A stretch of 64,000 nt of DNA from Lientehia hominis (GTDB lineage: Bacteria > Bacillota > Clostridia > Lachnospirales > Lachnospiraceae): the NCBI RefSeq assembly GCF_021044755.1, contig NZ_JAJNOR010000010.1, positions 1 through 64,000 of the forward strand, given 5' to 3'. Below the pieces are notes generated by a model. That model was not told the origin of the DNA, did no database searches, and saw only the letters and a program-made list of their open reading frames with translations. Position numbers and translations under genes: made by a program. Below are positions 52,161 to 63,895 of the stretch, piece after piece. Positions within the stretch are counted from its first letter, which is position 1. Each line of letters starts with the position of its first letter.

Positions 52161-52200
52161 TAAAAACCGCCGCATACGGCGTTTTCATACCGTATGCGGC
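52161..52200 (-). terminator. Terminator after polysaccharide deacetylase
   Basis: GCCGCATACGG (52169-52179) pairs perfectly with CCGTATGCGGC (52190-52200). On the minus strand it is followed by GGTTTTTAT. Confidence 0.9.
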
Positions 52201-52210
52201 AGCTTTAAAA

Positions 52211-53842
52211 TCAGGAACCGAAATCGTCCTTTATAAATCCTGAGGAATAGTACGCCTTTCCAGGCTCAAAGGCAATCCCCTTTGCTTCAAACATCTCCTC
52301 CATCGTCACCAGCTGAAAGCCTCTCGCCTTCAGTTCCGGAATGATGGTCCTGCAGGCCTCGATAGTCTCTGGATGGATATCATGCATTAAAATGATATCC
52401 CCATCCTCCGCCTTCAGCTTTTCGTCATATAGCACATTATTGATGGTGGACGCCGCGTCTCTGGTTTTCCAGTCCTCAGTATCCACATCCCACCGGGCCA
52501 GCGGATACTGAACGTAGCTGAGCACATGGTTATTGTAACCTCCATAAGGAGGGCGCACTGTGCTGCACTTCGGAAGTCCCCAGCCGGACAGGATATCATT
52601 GACCCCTTCGACCTGCTGTGTAATCTCTTCATCTGAGATATTTTTCAGATTCTCATGATCCAACGTATGGTTTCCCACCTGGCACCCCAGCTCCAGCTCC
52701 CGCCGGATGATATCTTCGGCTCCTTCATGCTTCAGCATACTGCCCACCACGAAAAAGGTTGCCCTGGCGTCATTTGCTTCCAAAAGATCCAGAAGCTCCG
52801 GCGTTGTGGAAGATTTTGGCCCGTCATCAAAGGTCAGGCATACCATCGGTTTATTGGGATCCACTTTTCCGCCGGAAACCGGTCCCTGCACCTCCTGACC
52901 GCCTTCCATGCCGTCTGCCAGATTCCTGGTCAGGAAATCCTTTAAGTCTTCCATGGGGACTGTAAACGACAGGACATCGTCCACTCCTTCCACCAGGCTT
53001 CCTCCGGGAAAATACAGAGTGAGGCCATCCTCATTCCATGTATAATATTTGAAATTTGAAAGCTCGGGGGCTATGGCTGTCTCTATAACCTTCCCCGTCT
53101 GTCCCTCTGCAAATGACTTTGTCTTCTCTGCCAGCAGATCCAGAAAGCCTTCCTTCAATACATCTGACAGCGATATCTCCGCTCCGTCGGACACGTTATA
53201 AGTATAGGTCTCAACGCTTTCTCCCGCCGCAGAAGCCAGGGGAAGCTCCTTATGAATATCGAACTTGACAGAGACCAGCTCTTCCTTTGTCTTATAGGAT
53301 TCATAATCTGCCTGCATGATCATCCTGACGGCTTTTTCTGACTTGCAGCTCGTAACCTCCGCCTTAAATACAGAGACAATATCTTCCGCCCGCTGGCGGA
53401 TGCCTGCATCCATGGCTTCGTTCCCAATCACTGGATAACGTACCGCATATCCCTCATAATCAGCGATTTCCTTTATCTCCTGTGCACTTCCGACCTCCTG
53501 CTTGTCAGCCGCCATCGTAAACTGGAAATTCTTTTCCGACAGCTTCGCGCCGTCTCCTGTCTCCCCGCCGGCATTAGATACCGGGGCCCCTTCCACGTTT
53601 ACCGTATCTTTATGAAGAACTTTAAAAACGATACACACAATCAATACCAGCAGCACCGCCGAAAGGCCGCTGATGGCCAGCATCCGATTTCGCCGCTGCT
53701 TCTTCAGCCGCTCCGCCGCTCTGGAATAACGCCGTGCTCTATCTGCAGGGACTGCTCCGTCTTGGTCTTGTTTTGTATGATTCCGGGGTCTGTGAGACAG
53801 CTGAATATACTCCAGCCTTTCTTCCTTCCCTTCCTGTAACAT
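52211..53842 (-). CDS. Membrane-anchored polysaccharide deacetylase (PgdA-like)
   Basis: 543 aa. A basic cytoplasmic N terminus, one membrane helix (about 54-76), an outside region resembling the DUF4163/DUF3298 pair (about 115-320), then a NodB deacetylase domain: LTFDDGPKS (catalytic Asp), zinc site NHTLDHENL, RPPYGGYN, DVDTEDW and LMHDIHPET. The layout matches pneumococcal PgdA, which deacetylates GlcNAc in peptidoglycan and protects from lysozyme; that role is inferred. The ATG at 53842 has AAAGAGG upstream; an ATG six codons earlier lacks a ribosome site. Confidence 0.87.
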   Translation of the reverse strand: MLQEGKEERLEYIQLSHRPRNHTKQDQDGAVPADRARRYSRAAERLKKQRRNRMLAISGLSAVLLVLIVCIVFKVLHKDTVNVEGAPVSNAGGETGDGAKLSEKNFQFTMAADKQEVGSAQEIKEIADYEGYAVRYPVIGNEAMDAGIRQRAEDIVSVFKAEVTSCKSEKAVRMIMQADYESYKTKEELVSVKFDIHKELPLASAAGESVETYTYNVSDGAEISLSDVLKEGFLDLLAEKTKSFAEGQTGKVIETAIAPELSNFKYYTWNEDGLTLYFPGGSLVEGVDDVLSFTVPMEDLKDFLTRNLADGMEGGQEVQGPVSGGKVDPNKPMVCLTFDDGPKSSTTPELLDLLEANDARATFFVVGSMLKHEGAEDIIRRELELGCQVGNHTLDHENLKNISDEEITQQVEGVNDILSGWGLPKCSTVRPPYGGYNNHVLSYVQYPLARWDVDTEDWKTRDAASTINNVLYDEKLKAEDGDIILMHDIHPETIEACRTIIPELKARGFQLVTMEEMFEAKGIAFEPGKAYYSSGFIKDDFGS

Positions 53843-53974
53843 GGTTTCAACCTCTTTCATATTTTATATTCATAAAGCGATTATCTTTCTCGACCGCATT
53901 CCCTACTATAACACATATTCTTGAAGATGTTCTTAACAAAATGTGACAATTTTCTTATATTTATTTCCCCATCA

Positions 53975-55465
53975 TCATATCTCCAGGAACTGCTTCACTA
54001 TATCCTTCATAGCCGACGCTTCGCAGACAGTCTTATGGAGTACGGGAGCCGTGCGGATCTCCTCTATTGCAGGAGGGACCGGCACGCCGGAAATCTGTGA
54101 CAGCACATCGACCAAGGCAAAATCTTCCATATCATTATATTTTTCGTCAATCGCTTTCATCACGCTTCTTGTGAATTTGTAGGGGCTGGCCGTGGATGCA
54201 ATCAAAGCTTTCTTCCCATCTCCTGTCTCTGCCCTGTATTTCCCATAGACACAGGAAGCGACCGCCGTATGAGTATCGATGACATATCCTGTTTTTTCAT
54301 AAAGATTCTTTATTTCTGCCGCCGTTTCCTTCTCATCGGCAAAAGCACCGTAAAAATCCGCCAATTCTTTTCTCATCTCATCGGTGATCTCATACCGGCC
54401 TTTTTCAGACAGCTCTTTCATAAGGGATGCGTCCTTCACCGCATCATCACCGGCTATCTTGTACACCAGGCGCTCCAGGTTGCTGGAGATAAGGATATCC
54501 ATGGAAGGAGAACTGGTCAGAATGAACTTACGGTTTCTGTCATACGCCCCTGTGTTGAAAAAGTCGTAGAGAACCTTGTTCTCATTGGACGCACAAATCA
54601 GCTTCCCGATGGGAACTCCCAAAAGCTTCGCATAATAAGCAGCTAAAATGTTGCCGAAATTTCCGGTAGGCACCGTCACGTTGATCTCTTCACCCGATGA
54701 TACCGCACCCTTCTTAAGCAGCTGTCCATAAGCATAGGCATAATAGACTACCTGAGGGACCAGCCGTCCGATATTGATGGAGTTCGCAGAAGAAAATTGA
54801 AAGCCGTGTTCTTTCAGTTCCTCAGAAAGCTCTTTATCTCTGAAAATCTTCTTTACTCCATTCTGCGCGTCGTCAAAATTCCCGTGGATTCCCACGACAA
54901 ATGTATTTTTTCCTTTTTGGGTCACCATCTGCTTTTCCTGGATGGGACTTACACCATCCTTCGGGTAAAACACAATGATCCTTGTCCCCGGCACATCCGC
55001 GAATCCCGCCAAAGCAGCCTTACCGGTATCCCCTGAGGTGGCTGTCAGCACTACAATCTCATTGCGGACCTGATTTTTCTTGGCCGCGGTGACCATCAGA
55101 TGGGGAAGTATGGACAATGCCATATCCTTAAATGCGATGGTCGCTCCATGGAAAAGCTCCAGGTAATAAACGCCCGCCGCTTCCTTTATGGGGACAATCT
55201 CCTCTGTGTCAAATTTATCGTCATATGCCCTGGCAATACAGGAACGCAGCTCCTCTTCCGTAAAATCCGTCAGGAACTGCTTCATCACAACATATGCGGT
55301 CTCCTGATAGGAAAGTCCGGCCAGTTCTTCAAAGCTCACCGAAAGCTTCGGCAGTTTTTCCGGTACATAAAGGCCTCCGTCCTCCGCCAGCCCTTTCAAG
55401 ATTGCCTGGGATGCGGTCACTTTTCCCCCGTTTCCTCTGGTACTTCCATACATTAATTCTGACAT
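53975..55465 (-). CDS. thrC: Threonine synthase
   Basis: PLP enzyme that makes threonine from O-phosphohomoserine. 496 aa, the longer type. PLP lysine in TIAFKDMAL, phosphate-binding TATSGDTGKAAL, then VTVPTGNFGN, and CASNENKVLYDFF typical of this form. GAGAGGG precedes the ATG. No thrB or hom is adjacent. No T-box or attenuator was seen in the short upstream region. Confidence 0.95.
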   Translation of the reverse strand: MSELMYGSTRGNGGKVTASQAILKGLAEDGGLYVPEKLPKLSVSFEELAGLSYQETAYVVMKQFLTDFTEEELRSCIARAYDDKFDTEEIVPIKEAAGVYYLELFHGATIAFKDMALSILPHLMVTAAKKNQVRNEIVVLTATSGDTGKAALAGFADVPGTRIIVFYPKDGVSPIQEKQMVTQKGKNTFVVGIHGNFDDAQNGVKKIFRDKELSEELKEHGFQFSSANSINIGRLVPQVVYYAYAYGQLLKKGAVSSGEEINVTVPTGNFGNILAAYYAKLLGVPIGKLICASNENKVLYDFFNTGAYDRNRKFILTSSPSMDILISSNLERLVYKIAGDDAVKDASLMKELSEKGRYEITDEMRKELADFYGAFADEKETAAEIKNLYEKTGYVIDTHTAVASCVYGKYRAETGDGKKALIASTASPYKFTRSVMKAIDEKYNDMEDFALVDVLSQISGVPVPPAIEEIRTAPVLHKTVCEASAMKDIVKQFLEI

Positions 55466-55524
55466 AGCAATTCCCTCTCTTTTCTATATTTTCCGTTTTC
55501 AGCGACGACAGCGCCATTTGTCAT

Positions 55525-56010
55525 CTATTCCTTCACAAGACCGCAAACGCGGGCTTCCGTATATTGTATCAGCGCCTCCGGGTCCAGGAATATCTGGCAG
55601 CCCCGGATACCGGCACTTACGGCAATCTCATCAAACAGGACTGCTGTTTCTTCTATATAAGTAGGATATTTCTTTTTCATTCCCACGGGAGAGCAGCCGC
55701 CGCGTATATACCCCGTAAGCCCCAGGATTTCTTTTACACGAACCATTTCCACCTTCTTATCTCCGGAAGCCGCGGCCGCTTTTTTCAAATCCAGTTCTTC
55801 ACACACGGGAATACAGAATACCATGATTCCGTTCTTTTCTCCCCTGGCTACCAGGGTCTTAAAAACCATGTCCTTGTCAAGGCCCAGCCTGGCAGCCACA
55901 TGGCCCCCGCTCAGGTCACTCTCGTCCACCTCGTATTCCTTGGACGTATACGCGATCCCGGCCGCATCCAGCAAACGCATCGCATTGGTCTTTACAGCTT
56001 TTTCCGCCAC
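55525..56010 (-). CDS. ybaK: Cys-tRNA(Pro)/Cys-tRNA(Cys) deacylase YbaK
   Basis: 161-aa editing enzyme that hydrolyses mischarged Cys-tRNA(Pro). Typical: TNAMRLLDAAGI, the catalytic Lys in MVFKTLVARG, GYIRGGCSPVGMKKKYPTYI, and IRGCQIFLDPEAL. The start is GTG at 56010 after AAAGGATGG, giving the usual family length; an ATG 35 codons upstream would add an unmatched N terminus. Confidence 0.9.
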   Translation of the reverse strand: MAEKAVKTNAMRLLDAAGIAYTSKEYEVDESDLSGGHVAARLGLDKDMVFKTLVARGEKNGIMVFCIPVCEELDLKKAAAASGDKKVEMVRVKEILGLTGYIRGGCSPVGMKKKYPTYIEETAVLFDEIAVSAGIRGCQIFLDPEALIQYTEARVCGLVKE

Positions 56011-56082
56011 CTGTATCCATCCTTTCTTCCCTTCTGTGTCAAATTTTAGCACATCAGGGCTCTCAGGGCAACCATTGATACC

Positions 56083-56120
56083 AGAAAAAAACCGCTGTGA
56101 AACGAATCGTTTCACAGCGG
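56083..56120 (-). terminator. leuCD terminator
   Basis: CCGCTGTGAAACGA (56092-56105) pairs with TCGTTTCACAGCGG (56107-56120). On the minus strand seven T follow. It lies 35 nt past the leuD stop, within the non-coding stretch upstream of ybaK. Confidence 0.92.
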
Positions 56121-56154
56121 CCTTATCTTTCAGCGGCCGGACAGCTTTTCCAGA

Positions 56155-56646
56155 CTATTTATTTTTTTCATTGATATAATTCATAAGTCCCTCAGCCGCT
56201 ATGATCTTCTGCATGAATTCCGGAAACGCCTGGCCCTTGAACTGCGTATTCTTCGTTCTGTTGTAGATCATGCCGCTGTCAAAGTCTATTTCCACCTCGT
56301 CCCCTTCGTCGATCCCCCTGGACGCATCCGGGCATTCGATAATCGGAAGACCGATATTGATCGAATTGCGGTAAAAAATCCTCGCAAAGGTCTCTGCGAT
56401 TACACAACTGACTCCCGCCGCCTTAATGGCAATCGGGGCGTGTTCTCTGGAAGAGCCGCAGCCGAAATTTCTGGACGCTACAATGATATCTCCTTTTTTC
56501 ACCCTGCTCACAAAGCTTTTGTCGATATCCTCCATGCAGTGAACAGCCAGCTCTGCCGGATCAGAAGAGTTCAGGTATCTTGCCGGGATGATCACATCCG
56601 TATCAACATTGTCTCCATATTTGAATACTTTCCCATGTGCTTTCAT
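56155..56646 (-). CDS. leuD: 3-isopropylmalate dehydratase small subunit
   Basis: 163-aa small subunit of isopropylmalate isomerase, leucine pathway. Typical: [34 protein letters not shown], and [14 protein letters not shown]. This is the short archaeal/clostridial form. AAGGAGG precedes the ATG, 15 nt after leuC. leuA and leuB are not in the window. Confidence 0.95.
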   Translation of the reverse strand: MKAHGKVFKYGDNVDTDVIIPARYLNSSDPAELAVHCMEDIDKSFVSRVKKGDIIVASRNFGCGSSREHAPIAIKAAGVSCVIAETFARIFYRNSINIGLPIIECPDASRGIDEGDEVEIDFDSGMIYNRTKNTQFKGQAFPEFMQKIIAAEGLMNYINEKNK

Positions 56647-56661
56647 ACCGTATCCTCCTTT

Positions 56662-57930
56662 TTACATTCCCAGTTCTTCTGGGCCGGAAATCTTTCCTGT
56701 CACAGCGCTGGCTGCCGCCACCGCCGGGCTGGCCAGATACACCTCTGACTTCACATGACCCATGCGTCCGACAAAGTTCCGATTGGTGGTGGACACACAC
56801 CGTTCTCCTTCTGCCAGGATACCCATATAACCTCCCAGACAAGGGCCACAAGTCGGCGTGCTCACAACCGCCCCCGCCTCTATGAATGTCTTTAAAAGTC
56901 CTTCCTCCATGGCCTGCAGGTAAATTTTCTGCGTAGCCGGAATCACGATGGCCCGGATTCCCTTTTTCACTTTCTTCCCTTCCAGTACCTTTGCCGCAGT
57001 CCTCAAATCTTCCATCCTGCCGTTGGTGCAGGAACCGATCACAACCTGATCGATGGCGATATCTTCCACTTCGTCAATGCTCCGGGTGTTTTCCGGAAGA
57101 TGAGGGAAGGATACCGTTGGACGGATGCTTCCCAGATCCAGGCGGATCACCCTCTCATATTCTGCATCCTCATCCGCTTCATAAATTTTGAACGGACGTA
57201 TGGAATGTTCCTTCATATACTGGATGGCTGTTTCATCCACAGGGAAAATACCGTTTTTACCGCCGGCCTCAATTGCCATATTTGCAATGGTAAAGCGGTC
57301 ATCCATGGAAAGAGCCTTCACTCCGCCGCCTGTAAACTCCATGGACTGATAAAGGGCTCCGTCCACTCCTATCATTCCAATAATATGGAGAATCACATCT
57401 TTTCCGCTCACCCATTTCTGAAGTTCTCCGGTCAGCTCGATCTTGATCGCTGACGGAACCTTGAACCACGCTTTTCCGGTGGCCATGCCGGCCGCCATAT
57501 CTGTGCTTCCCACTCCGGTGGAAAAAGCTCCGAGGGCTCCGTATGTACAAGTGTGGGAATCCGCTCCTATCACCACGTCACCTGCCACCACCAGCCCTTT
57601 TTCCGGCAGAAGCGCATGCTCAATCCCCATTTCCCCCACATCGAAGAAGTTGGTTATCTCATGCTTAGCCGCAAACTCTCTCACACATTTACAGTGCTCC
57701 GCAGATTTGATATCTTTATTCGGCACGAAATGGTCCAGTACCAGTGCTATTTTATCTTTATGAAATACAGAGCTGTCCTTCATTTTGCCATCCATCTCAT
57801 GAATGGCTACAGGGGAGGTGATATCATTCCCCAAAACCAAATCTAATTCGGCTTCGATCAGCTGTCCGGCTTCTGCCGATTCAAGCCCTGCGTGAGCCGC
57901 CAGGATTTTCTGCGTCATCGTCATTCCCAT
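56662..57930 (-). CDS. leuC: 3-isopropylmalate dehydratase large subunit
   Basis: 422-aa aconitase-family subunit binding a [4Fe-4S] cluster. [13 protein letters not shown] contains the first cluster Cys, [13 protein letters not shown] the second, PTCGPCLGG the others. Paired with leuD. AGGAGGG precedes the ATG. The LysR gene upstream is divergent and may regulate the pair. Confidence 0.95.
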   Translation of the reverse strand: MGMTMTQKILAAHAGLESAEAGQLIEAELDLVLGNDITSPVAIHEMDGKMKDSSVFHKDKIALVLDHFVPNKDIKSAEHCKCVREFAAKHEITNFFDVGEMGIEHALLPEKGLVVAGDVVIGADSHTCTYGALGAFSTGVGSTDMAAGMATGKAWFKVPSAIKIELTGELQKWVSGKDVILHIIGMIGVDGALYQSMEFTGGGVKALSMDDRFTIANMAIEAGGKNGIFPVDETAIQYMKEHSIRPFKIYEADEDAEYERVIRLDLGSIRPTVSFPHLPENTRSIDEVEDIAIDQVVIGSCTNGRMEDLRTAAKVLEGKKVKKGIRAIVIPATQKIYLQAMEEGLLKTFIEAGAVVSTPTCGPCLGGYMGILAEGERCVSTTNRNFVGRMGHVKSEVYLASPAVAAASAVTGKISGPEELGM

Positions 57931-58064
57931 ATTGTTCCCTCCTGTTCATCCAGCATGGGCTCCTGCCCACAATTGCCAATACGTAGTTTTACCGCCCCAG
58001 ATACCATTGGATATCCGCTATTATACCATCCTGTAAATTATAATTGAAATACGGATTTTGAATG

Positions 58065-58093
58065 TTTACTATGACCTGAAGTTATAGTATAAT
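58065..58093 (+). promoter_or_regulatory. Promoter of the LysR-type gene
   Basis: TTTACT (58065-58070), a 17-nt spacer and TATAAT (58088-58093), 40 nt upstream of the GTG start. The leuC/LysR intergenic space (57931-58133) is AT-rich; no clear operator was picked out. Confidence 0.6.
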
Positions 58094-58133
58094 GTTACTG
58101 ATCCAACAGCATGTAATTATGGGAGGAACCGCC

Positions 58134-59039
58134 GTGGAACAAAATTTATCCTTATACCGGATTTTCTTTGAAGTCGCACAGACGGGAAACATTTCCCGGG
58201 CCGCCAAGAACCTGTATATCAGCCAGCCTGCCATCAGCAAGGCCATTGGCAAATTGGAGGACAATTTAAGTCTGCCCCTCTTTATACGCAACTCCAGAGG
58301 AGTTCAGCTGACTGAAGAAGGAGCCATCTTGTTTGAACATGTGCGGGCAGCTTTCGAGACTCTGGACCGGGGGGAAGACGAGCTGAAACGGATGACGGAG
58401 CTGGGTGTGGGCCACATACGGATAGGTGTCAGCACCGTACTCTGCAAATATGTCCTGCTGCCCTGCCTGAAAGAATTCGTGGCACGGTATCCTCACATAA
58501 AGTTTACCATCCGCAGCCAATCCACTCTGCAGACTCTGGAACTTCTCGAGCATCAGCAGATCGACCTCGGCCTGACGGCGGAGACTCCGAATAAAAAAAA
58601 CATCACCTTTGACAAGGTGATGGATATTGAGGACGGTTTTGTGGCGACCCCAGCCTATCTTACCAATATGCGTCTGCGAGAGGGAGCCGCCCAGTCCGAT
58701 GTGTTCCGGAACGGCACCATTCTCATGCTGGAAAAGGGAAATGTCAGCCGAACTTACATAGAAGATTATTTCAGGGAGCAGCATATCGAACCTGCCCATC
58801 TCCTGGAAGCCTCTACCATGGACCTGCTCATTGACTTCGCCAGGATCGGTCTCGGCGCGGGATGTGTGATAAAGAACTTTGTAAAGGATGAACTGGAAAA
58901 CGGGACTTTTTTAGAAATCCCCATGAAGCCTCCCATTCCCAAACGCAGCATAGGCTTTGTCTTTAACAGCCAGCCAGTCCACTCCAAAGCCCTAAACATG
59001 TTTATTAAATTCTACCGCCATTACTATCAGAAGCCATGA
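58134..59039 (+). CDS. LysR-family transcriptional regulator
   Basis: 301 aa. The helix-turn-helix is at residues 5-62 (FFEVAQTGNISRAAKNLYIS, then QPAISKAIGKLEDNL). The periplasmic-binding-like effector domain starts near 90 (GHIRIGVSTVLCKYVLLPCL). Start is GTG at 58134 after GGGAGG. It is divergent from leuCD, the usual layout for a LysR activator of the neighbouring operon, so control of leucine genes is plausible but inferred. Confidence 0.9.
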   Translation: MEQNLSLYRIFFEVAQTGNISRAAKNLYISQPAISKAIGKLEDNLSLPLFIRNSRGVQLTEEGAILFEHVRAAFETLDRGEDELKRMTELGVGHIRIGVSTVLCKYVLLPCLKEFVARYPHIKFTIRSQSTLQTLELLEHQQIDLGLTAETPNKKNITFDKVMDIEDGFVATPAYLTNMRLREGAAQSDVFRNGTILMLEKGNVSRTYIEDYFREQHIEPAHLLEASTMDLLIDFARIGLGAGCVIKNFVKDELENGTFLEIPMKPPIPKRSIGFVFNSQPVHSKALNMFIKFYRHYYQKP

Positions 59040-59051
59040 TATATCTGCTTC

Positions 59052-59492
59052 TTATGGCAGGATTACTTCCATATCCACCAGGTCTTTTGTCCGGTACACC
59101 AAATCTTTTCGAAGGACAAAATCCCTTCTTTCCCAGAACTCATTCCCCTCATCATTGCTGTCATATGCCACCAGTGCCGTCTTGGTGATCCCTTCCCTGC
59201 GGAAAGCTTCCAGCGACGCTTCTAAAAGAGCTGTCCCGATTCCTTTTTTTCTCTCCGACTTCTCCACCGCCATATGATATATGTATCCGCGCCGCCCGTC
59301 GTGACCGCCCAGTATCACTCCCAGCAGCCGTTCTTCCTCTTTTGCGACAAAGCATGTGGAAGGATTCCGTTTCAGATATTTCTCTATCCCTTCCTTTGAG
59401 TCATCCAGATTGGTCAGTCCCATGCCGGGCGTCCTGATCCACAGCTGGTACACACGATCATAATCCTCAATTTTCATGGTGCAAATCTGCAT
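59052..59492 (-). CDS. GNAT-family N-acetyltransferase
   Basis: 146 aa, one GNAT domain: the acetyl-CoA loop is in YIYHMAVEKSERKKGIGTAL, with EFWERRDFVLRKDLVYRTK at the end. ATG at 59492 follows AAAGGAGA. Substrate unknown. Convergent with the LysR gene. Confidence 0.86.
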   Translation of the reverse strand: MQICTMKIEDYDRVYQLWIRTPGMGLTNLDDSKEGIEKYLKRNPSTCFVAKEEERLLGVILGGHDGRRGYIYHMAVEKSERKKGIGTALLEASLEAFRREGITKTALVAYDSNDEGNEFWERRDFVLRKDLVYRTKDLVDMEVILP

Positions 59493-59662
59493 ATGGCCTT
59501 CTCCTTTCTGCGCATGCCCCATGCTTCGGAACAGAAAAGCTTCCAGATCACAGGGGCGTAGTTGGGTGACAATGATATAAAAGCGAAAGGTCCGCGCTTA
59601 TAATGAAATTATATCATAACGGCTGTAAAACCACAAGAAACCTCGTTCCGCCAAAAATCTCT

Positions 59663-61018
59663 TTACAAAAGCTTCGGCAGGAAAAGGGTCGCAAGCCCCA
59701 GGAAGAAGAAAAAACCCAGTACATCTGTGGCTGTAGTCACAAATACGGCCGAGGCCAGGGCCGGATCTATCCGCATTTTTTTGAGCAGCACCGGAACCAG
59801 ATATCCTGTGGCCGTGGCCACCATCATATTCAGAATCATAGCCAGCCCGGTCACCAGTCCCAGATATGGATTCCCCTGTATCACCACTTCGACAGCAGCC
59901 ACGATTCCTCCTATGGCCGCTCCGGTCACAATACCCACTGTAAACTCTTTAAGAAATATTCGAAATGCATTGTCCCGGTTCAGCTCATTCAGTGCGATCC
60001 CACGGACAATAATAGTCATGGACTGGGTGCCTGCATTGCCTCCCATTCCGGTGATAATGGACATGATAGCCGACAGCGCCACCACTTTGCTGATGGTCGC
60101 CTCAAATAAGCTGACCACCCAGGAAGCCAGAAACGCCGTGAGCAGATTTACTACCAGCCAGGGCAGACGGCTTTTGAGGGAATCAGACAAAGGGCCGTCT
60201 ACTTCTTCCTCACCAGAGATACCGCCCATGTAGTGAATATCTTCCGTGGCCTCCTCCGTAGCAATCTCCATAACATCATCCACTGTGATGACCCCTACTA
60301 ACTGATCGGCGTCATTGACCACTGGCAGCTCCACCAATCCATATTTTTCAAATTGTCTGGAGATCTCCTCCTGATCATCCTCCACATGAGCAGTTATCAC
60401 ATGGGGATTCATGATATCCAGAACCGCCGTGTCAAAAGAAGATGTAACTAAGTCCGTAAGATTCAGGGAACCTCTCAGATGGTTCTGTCTGTCCACCACG
60501 TACAGGCAGTAGGCCGTCTCCACTTCTTCCGCTATCTCCTGCAGATATAGCAATGTCTTATAGACTGTCTTATTGTCATAGATATTGACAAATTCTGTGG
60601 CCATGATACCGCCGGCCGTGTCAGGCGGATAAGAGAGCAGCCGGCGCACCTCGCTCCTGTCCTCTTCCGACAGTTTGCCAATGACCTTTGCGAGCTCTGA
60701 CCGATCTTCAATGGAACCTACCATGTCAGCCAGCTCATCGGAAGACATCTCTTCCAGTATCTCTTCCTGCTTATCCTCCGAGAACAGCTTCAAGATCCCG
60801 TACTTGTCTTCCTCATCCTCTTCATCGATGACGTCAGCGATCAGGGGTTCCGGAAGCCTGGCCATGAGTGTCTTCGGATCAATATCCTCATCATGAAGAA
60901 GCTCCAGGATGTCGGCAGGATGGATGTATTCAATTTGTTCCTTTAACGTTTTCTCATCCGCATGTAAAAGCAGCTCCAGAAGCTCTTCTTTTTTCAGTCT
61001 CTCATCTGTCCCGCTCAT
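59663..61018 (-). CDS. mgtE: Magnesium transporter MgtE
   Basis: 451-aa Mg2+ channel. Order: N-domain with helical repeats (1-130, including IHPADILELLHD), two CBS domains (about 130-255, LPVVNDADQLVGVITVDDVM), a connecting helix, then five membrane helices with the filter-region stretch GMGGNAGTQS. Acidic residues in the N-domain and CBS sense cytoplasmic Mg2+ in this family. ATG at 61018 after GAGGTGAG. Confidence 0.95.
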   Translation of the reverse strand: MSGTDERLKKEELLELLLHADEKTLKEQIEYIHPADILELLHDEDIDPKTLMARLPEPLIADVIDEEDEEDKYGILKLFSEDKQEEILEEMSSDELADMVGSIEDRSELAKVIGKLSEEDRSEVRRLLSYPPDTAGGIMATEFVNIYDNKTVYKTLLYLQEIAEEVETAYCLYVVDRQNHLRGSLNLTDLVTSSFDTAVLDIMNPHVITAHVEDDQEEISRQFEKYGLVELPVVNDADQLVGVITVDDVMEIATEEATEDIHYMGGISGEEEVDGPLSDSLKSRLPWLVVNLLTAFLASWVVSLFEATISKVVALSAIMSIITGMGGNAGTQSMTIIVRGIALNELNRDNAFRIFLKEFTVGIVTGAAIGGIVAAVEVVIQGNPYLGLVTGLAMILNMMVATATGYLVPVLLKKMRIDPALASAVFVTTATDVLGFFFFLGLATLFLPKLL

Positions 61019-61064
61019 CCTGCTCACCTCTTATCTTCTCTGATTATCCGGCTGCACTTTACCT

Positions 61065-61718
61065 TTAATACCGCTTATACCGCCGTCTCTTTTCCGTCTT
61101 AGTGGTAGAGAACTGCACAAAGATACCGAGCGCCGACAGAATGATGCCTGTGACAAGCACCGGCGTCTGAGCCGTAACCCCTCCCAGGGCCATGAGCCTG
61201 GAACCGGCGGAAAGACCATTTGTGACAGCTGTAGACAGGATGATGGCCGGCCTCATGAATATGACGCTGAGAACGCCCACCGCAATCCCCGCCGCGATGG
61301 CCAGTGCATAAACCCACCATGTCTCTTTTCCCACCATGCTTCCCAAAAGGCCCAGTGCCACCAGATAGGAGGAAAACGTTCCCAGCAGGAATACCCCCAC
61401 CTGATAGATTTTATATGCCAGAAACCCAAGCAGCAGCATGAGAAGGAGCGCTGCCACCGCCGTCACAGTCGAATTCTTTATGAACTGTGTTCCCACTATG
61501 ATACCCACGATCAGGCCGATCAATCCGCCGACCAGAGTTACCCAAACCTTTAATAGCTTATATCCCATAAAACACTGCAAAAGAATTAGGACCAAAGCCA
61601 GGATTGCCAATACGCCGGCAACGCCCTTCGGCATCCGGCTGAAGAAATCTTCTATCACCGCTATCCCCTGCTGCCCAAAGTTCTTTATTCCGCTCATTTC
61701 TATAAAAGTATTCCCCAT
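61065..61718 (-). CDS. Multi-pass membrane protein (DUF4203-like)
   Basis: 217 aa with about seven hydrophobic helices and Gly-rich turns (TLVGGLIGLIVGIIVGTQF). The basic tail is TEKRRRYKRY. The pattern resembles DUF4203/TM198 proteins, of unknown function. GGAGAGGAAGG lies upstream. It is co-directional with mgtE, 46 nt apart, so possibly one transcript. Confidence 0.7.
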   Translation of the reverse strand: MGNTFIEMSGIKNFGQQGIAVIEDFFSRMPKGVAGVLAILALVLILLQCFMGYKLLKVWVTLVGGLIGLIVGIIVGTQFIKNSTVTAVAALLLMLLLGFLAYKIYQVGVFLLGTFSSYLVALGLLGSMVGKETWWVYALAIAAGIAVGVLSVIFMRPAIILSTAVTNGLSAGSRLMALGGVTAQTPVLVTGIILSALGIFVQFSTTKTEKRRRYKRY

Positions 61719-61794
61719 GTATCCGCCTTCCTCTCCTTTTACATCTGTGCTGTTGTTTCAGTATAACACTTTACTGCTCCATATTTCAACCGCT

Positions 61795-61829
61795 GAACAA
61801 AAAAGGAAACGCCGCGGATGCAGCGTCTC
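61795..61829 (-). terminator. ilvC terminator
   Basis: GAAACGC (61806-61812) pairs with GCGTCTC (61823-61829), including one G-U pair. On the minus strand it is followed by CTTTTTTG. Confidence 0.7.
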
Positions 61830-61866
61830 CCCTGTACGATACTATGTATAGCAATTATCCATAAAA

Positions 61867-63418
<1,552 letters not shown>

Positions 63419-63472
63419 GCGCATCCTCCTTTACGAAACTTTTTCAATGGTCATTTCCAATTGATTATTCCC

Positions 63473-63501
63473 ATAATAGCATACCGTTTCAGGAATTTCA
63501 A
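63473..63501 (-). promoter_or_regulatory. ilvNC promoter
   Basis: On the minus strand TTGAAA (63501-63496), a 17-nt spacer and TATTAT (63478-63473). No T-box is seen in the 50-nt leader. Confidence 0.7.
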
Positions 63502-63658
63502 TCGATGTTCCCCTTTTTTTGTTATATTTCACCGCTAATTCTATATCTATTAGTTATGGCTTTTATTCTCAAGGCGTATATTTCCTGTATACCGGTTCCT
63601 GTATATTTCCCGGAATTCTTCCCATACTAAAGCCAGATAAAGAAAGCGAGGAATGAAT

Positions 63659-63895
63659 ATGGAAGATCAAAAAGACCAGCAGCCCGGACGGCCTGGGCCG
63701 CAGAATGTATCCGGAGAACGCTCCAACGGAGCTTCCGCCAAGAGAGACGCAGCAGAAAAGGGCCTCCCCAGTACAGACGGCTCCGACGCGGAGATCCGTC
63801 AATTCTCCGACTATGACGGGGCAAACAAACCGGTACCTGATAACAATCCATTTTGGGTGGATGGCGGAAATCCGTTAAGCTCTAAGGGAAATTAA
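63659..63895 (+). CDS. Short disordered hypothetical protein
   Basis: 78 aa, rich in Asp, Gly, Pro, Asn and Ser with no hydrophobic core (DQQPGRPGPQNVSGERSNG, then NKPVPDNNPFWVDGGNP). ATG at 63659 with GCGAGGA upstream; an ATG two codons earlier is closer to that site. No family recognised. The remaining 105 bases to the window end hold AT-rich sequence and no feature I can support. Confidence 0.6.
   Translation: MEDQKDQQPGRPGPQNVSGERSNGASAKRDAAEKGLPSTDGSDAEIRQFSDYDGANKPVPDNNPFWVDGGNPLSSKGN

Noticed and set aside
57995..58025. ATTGGATATCCGC in the leuC/LysR spacer, matching 13 nt of the repeat
   Set aside because: No other block of the repeat is present around it, so a chance match is likely.
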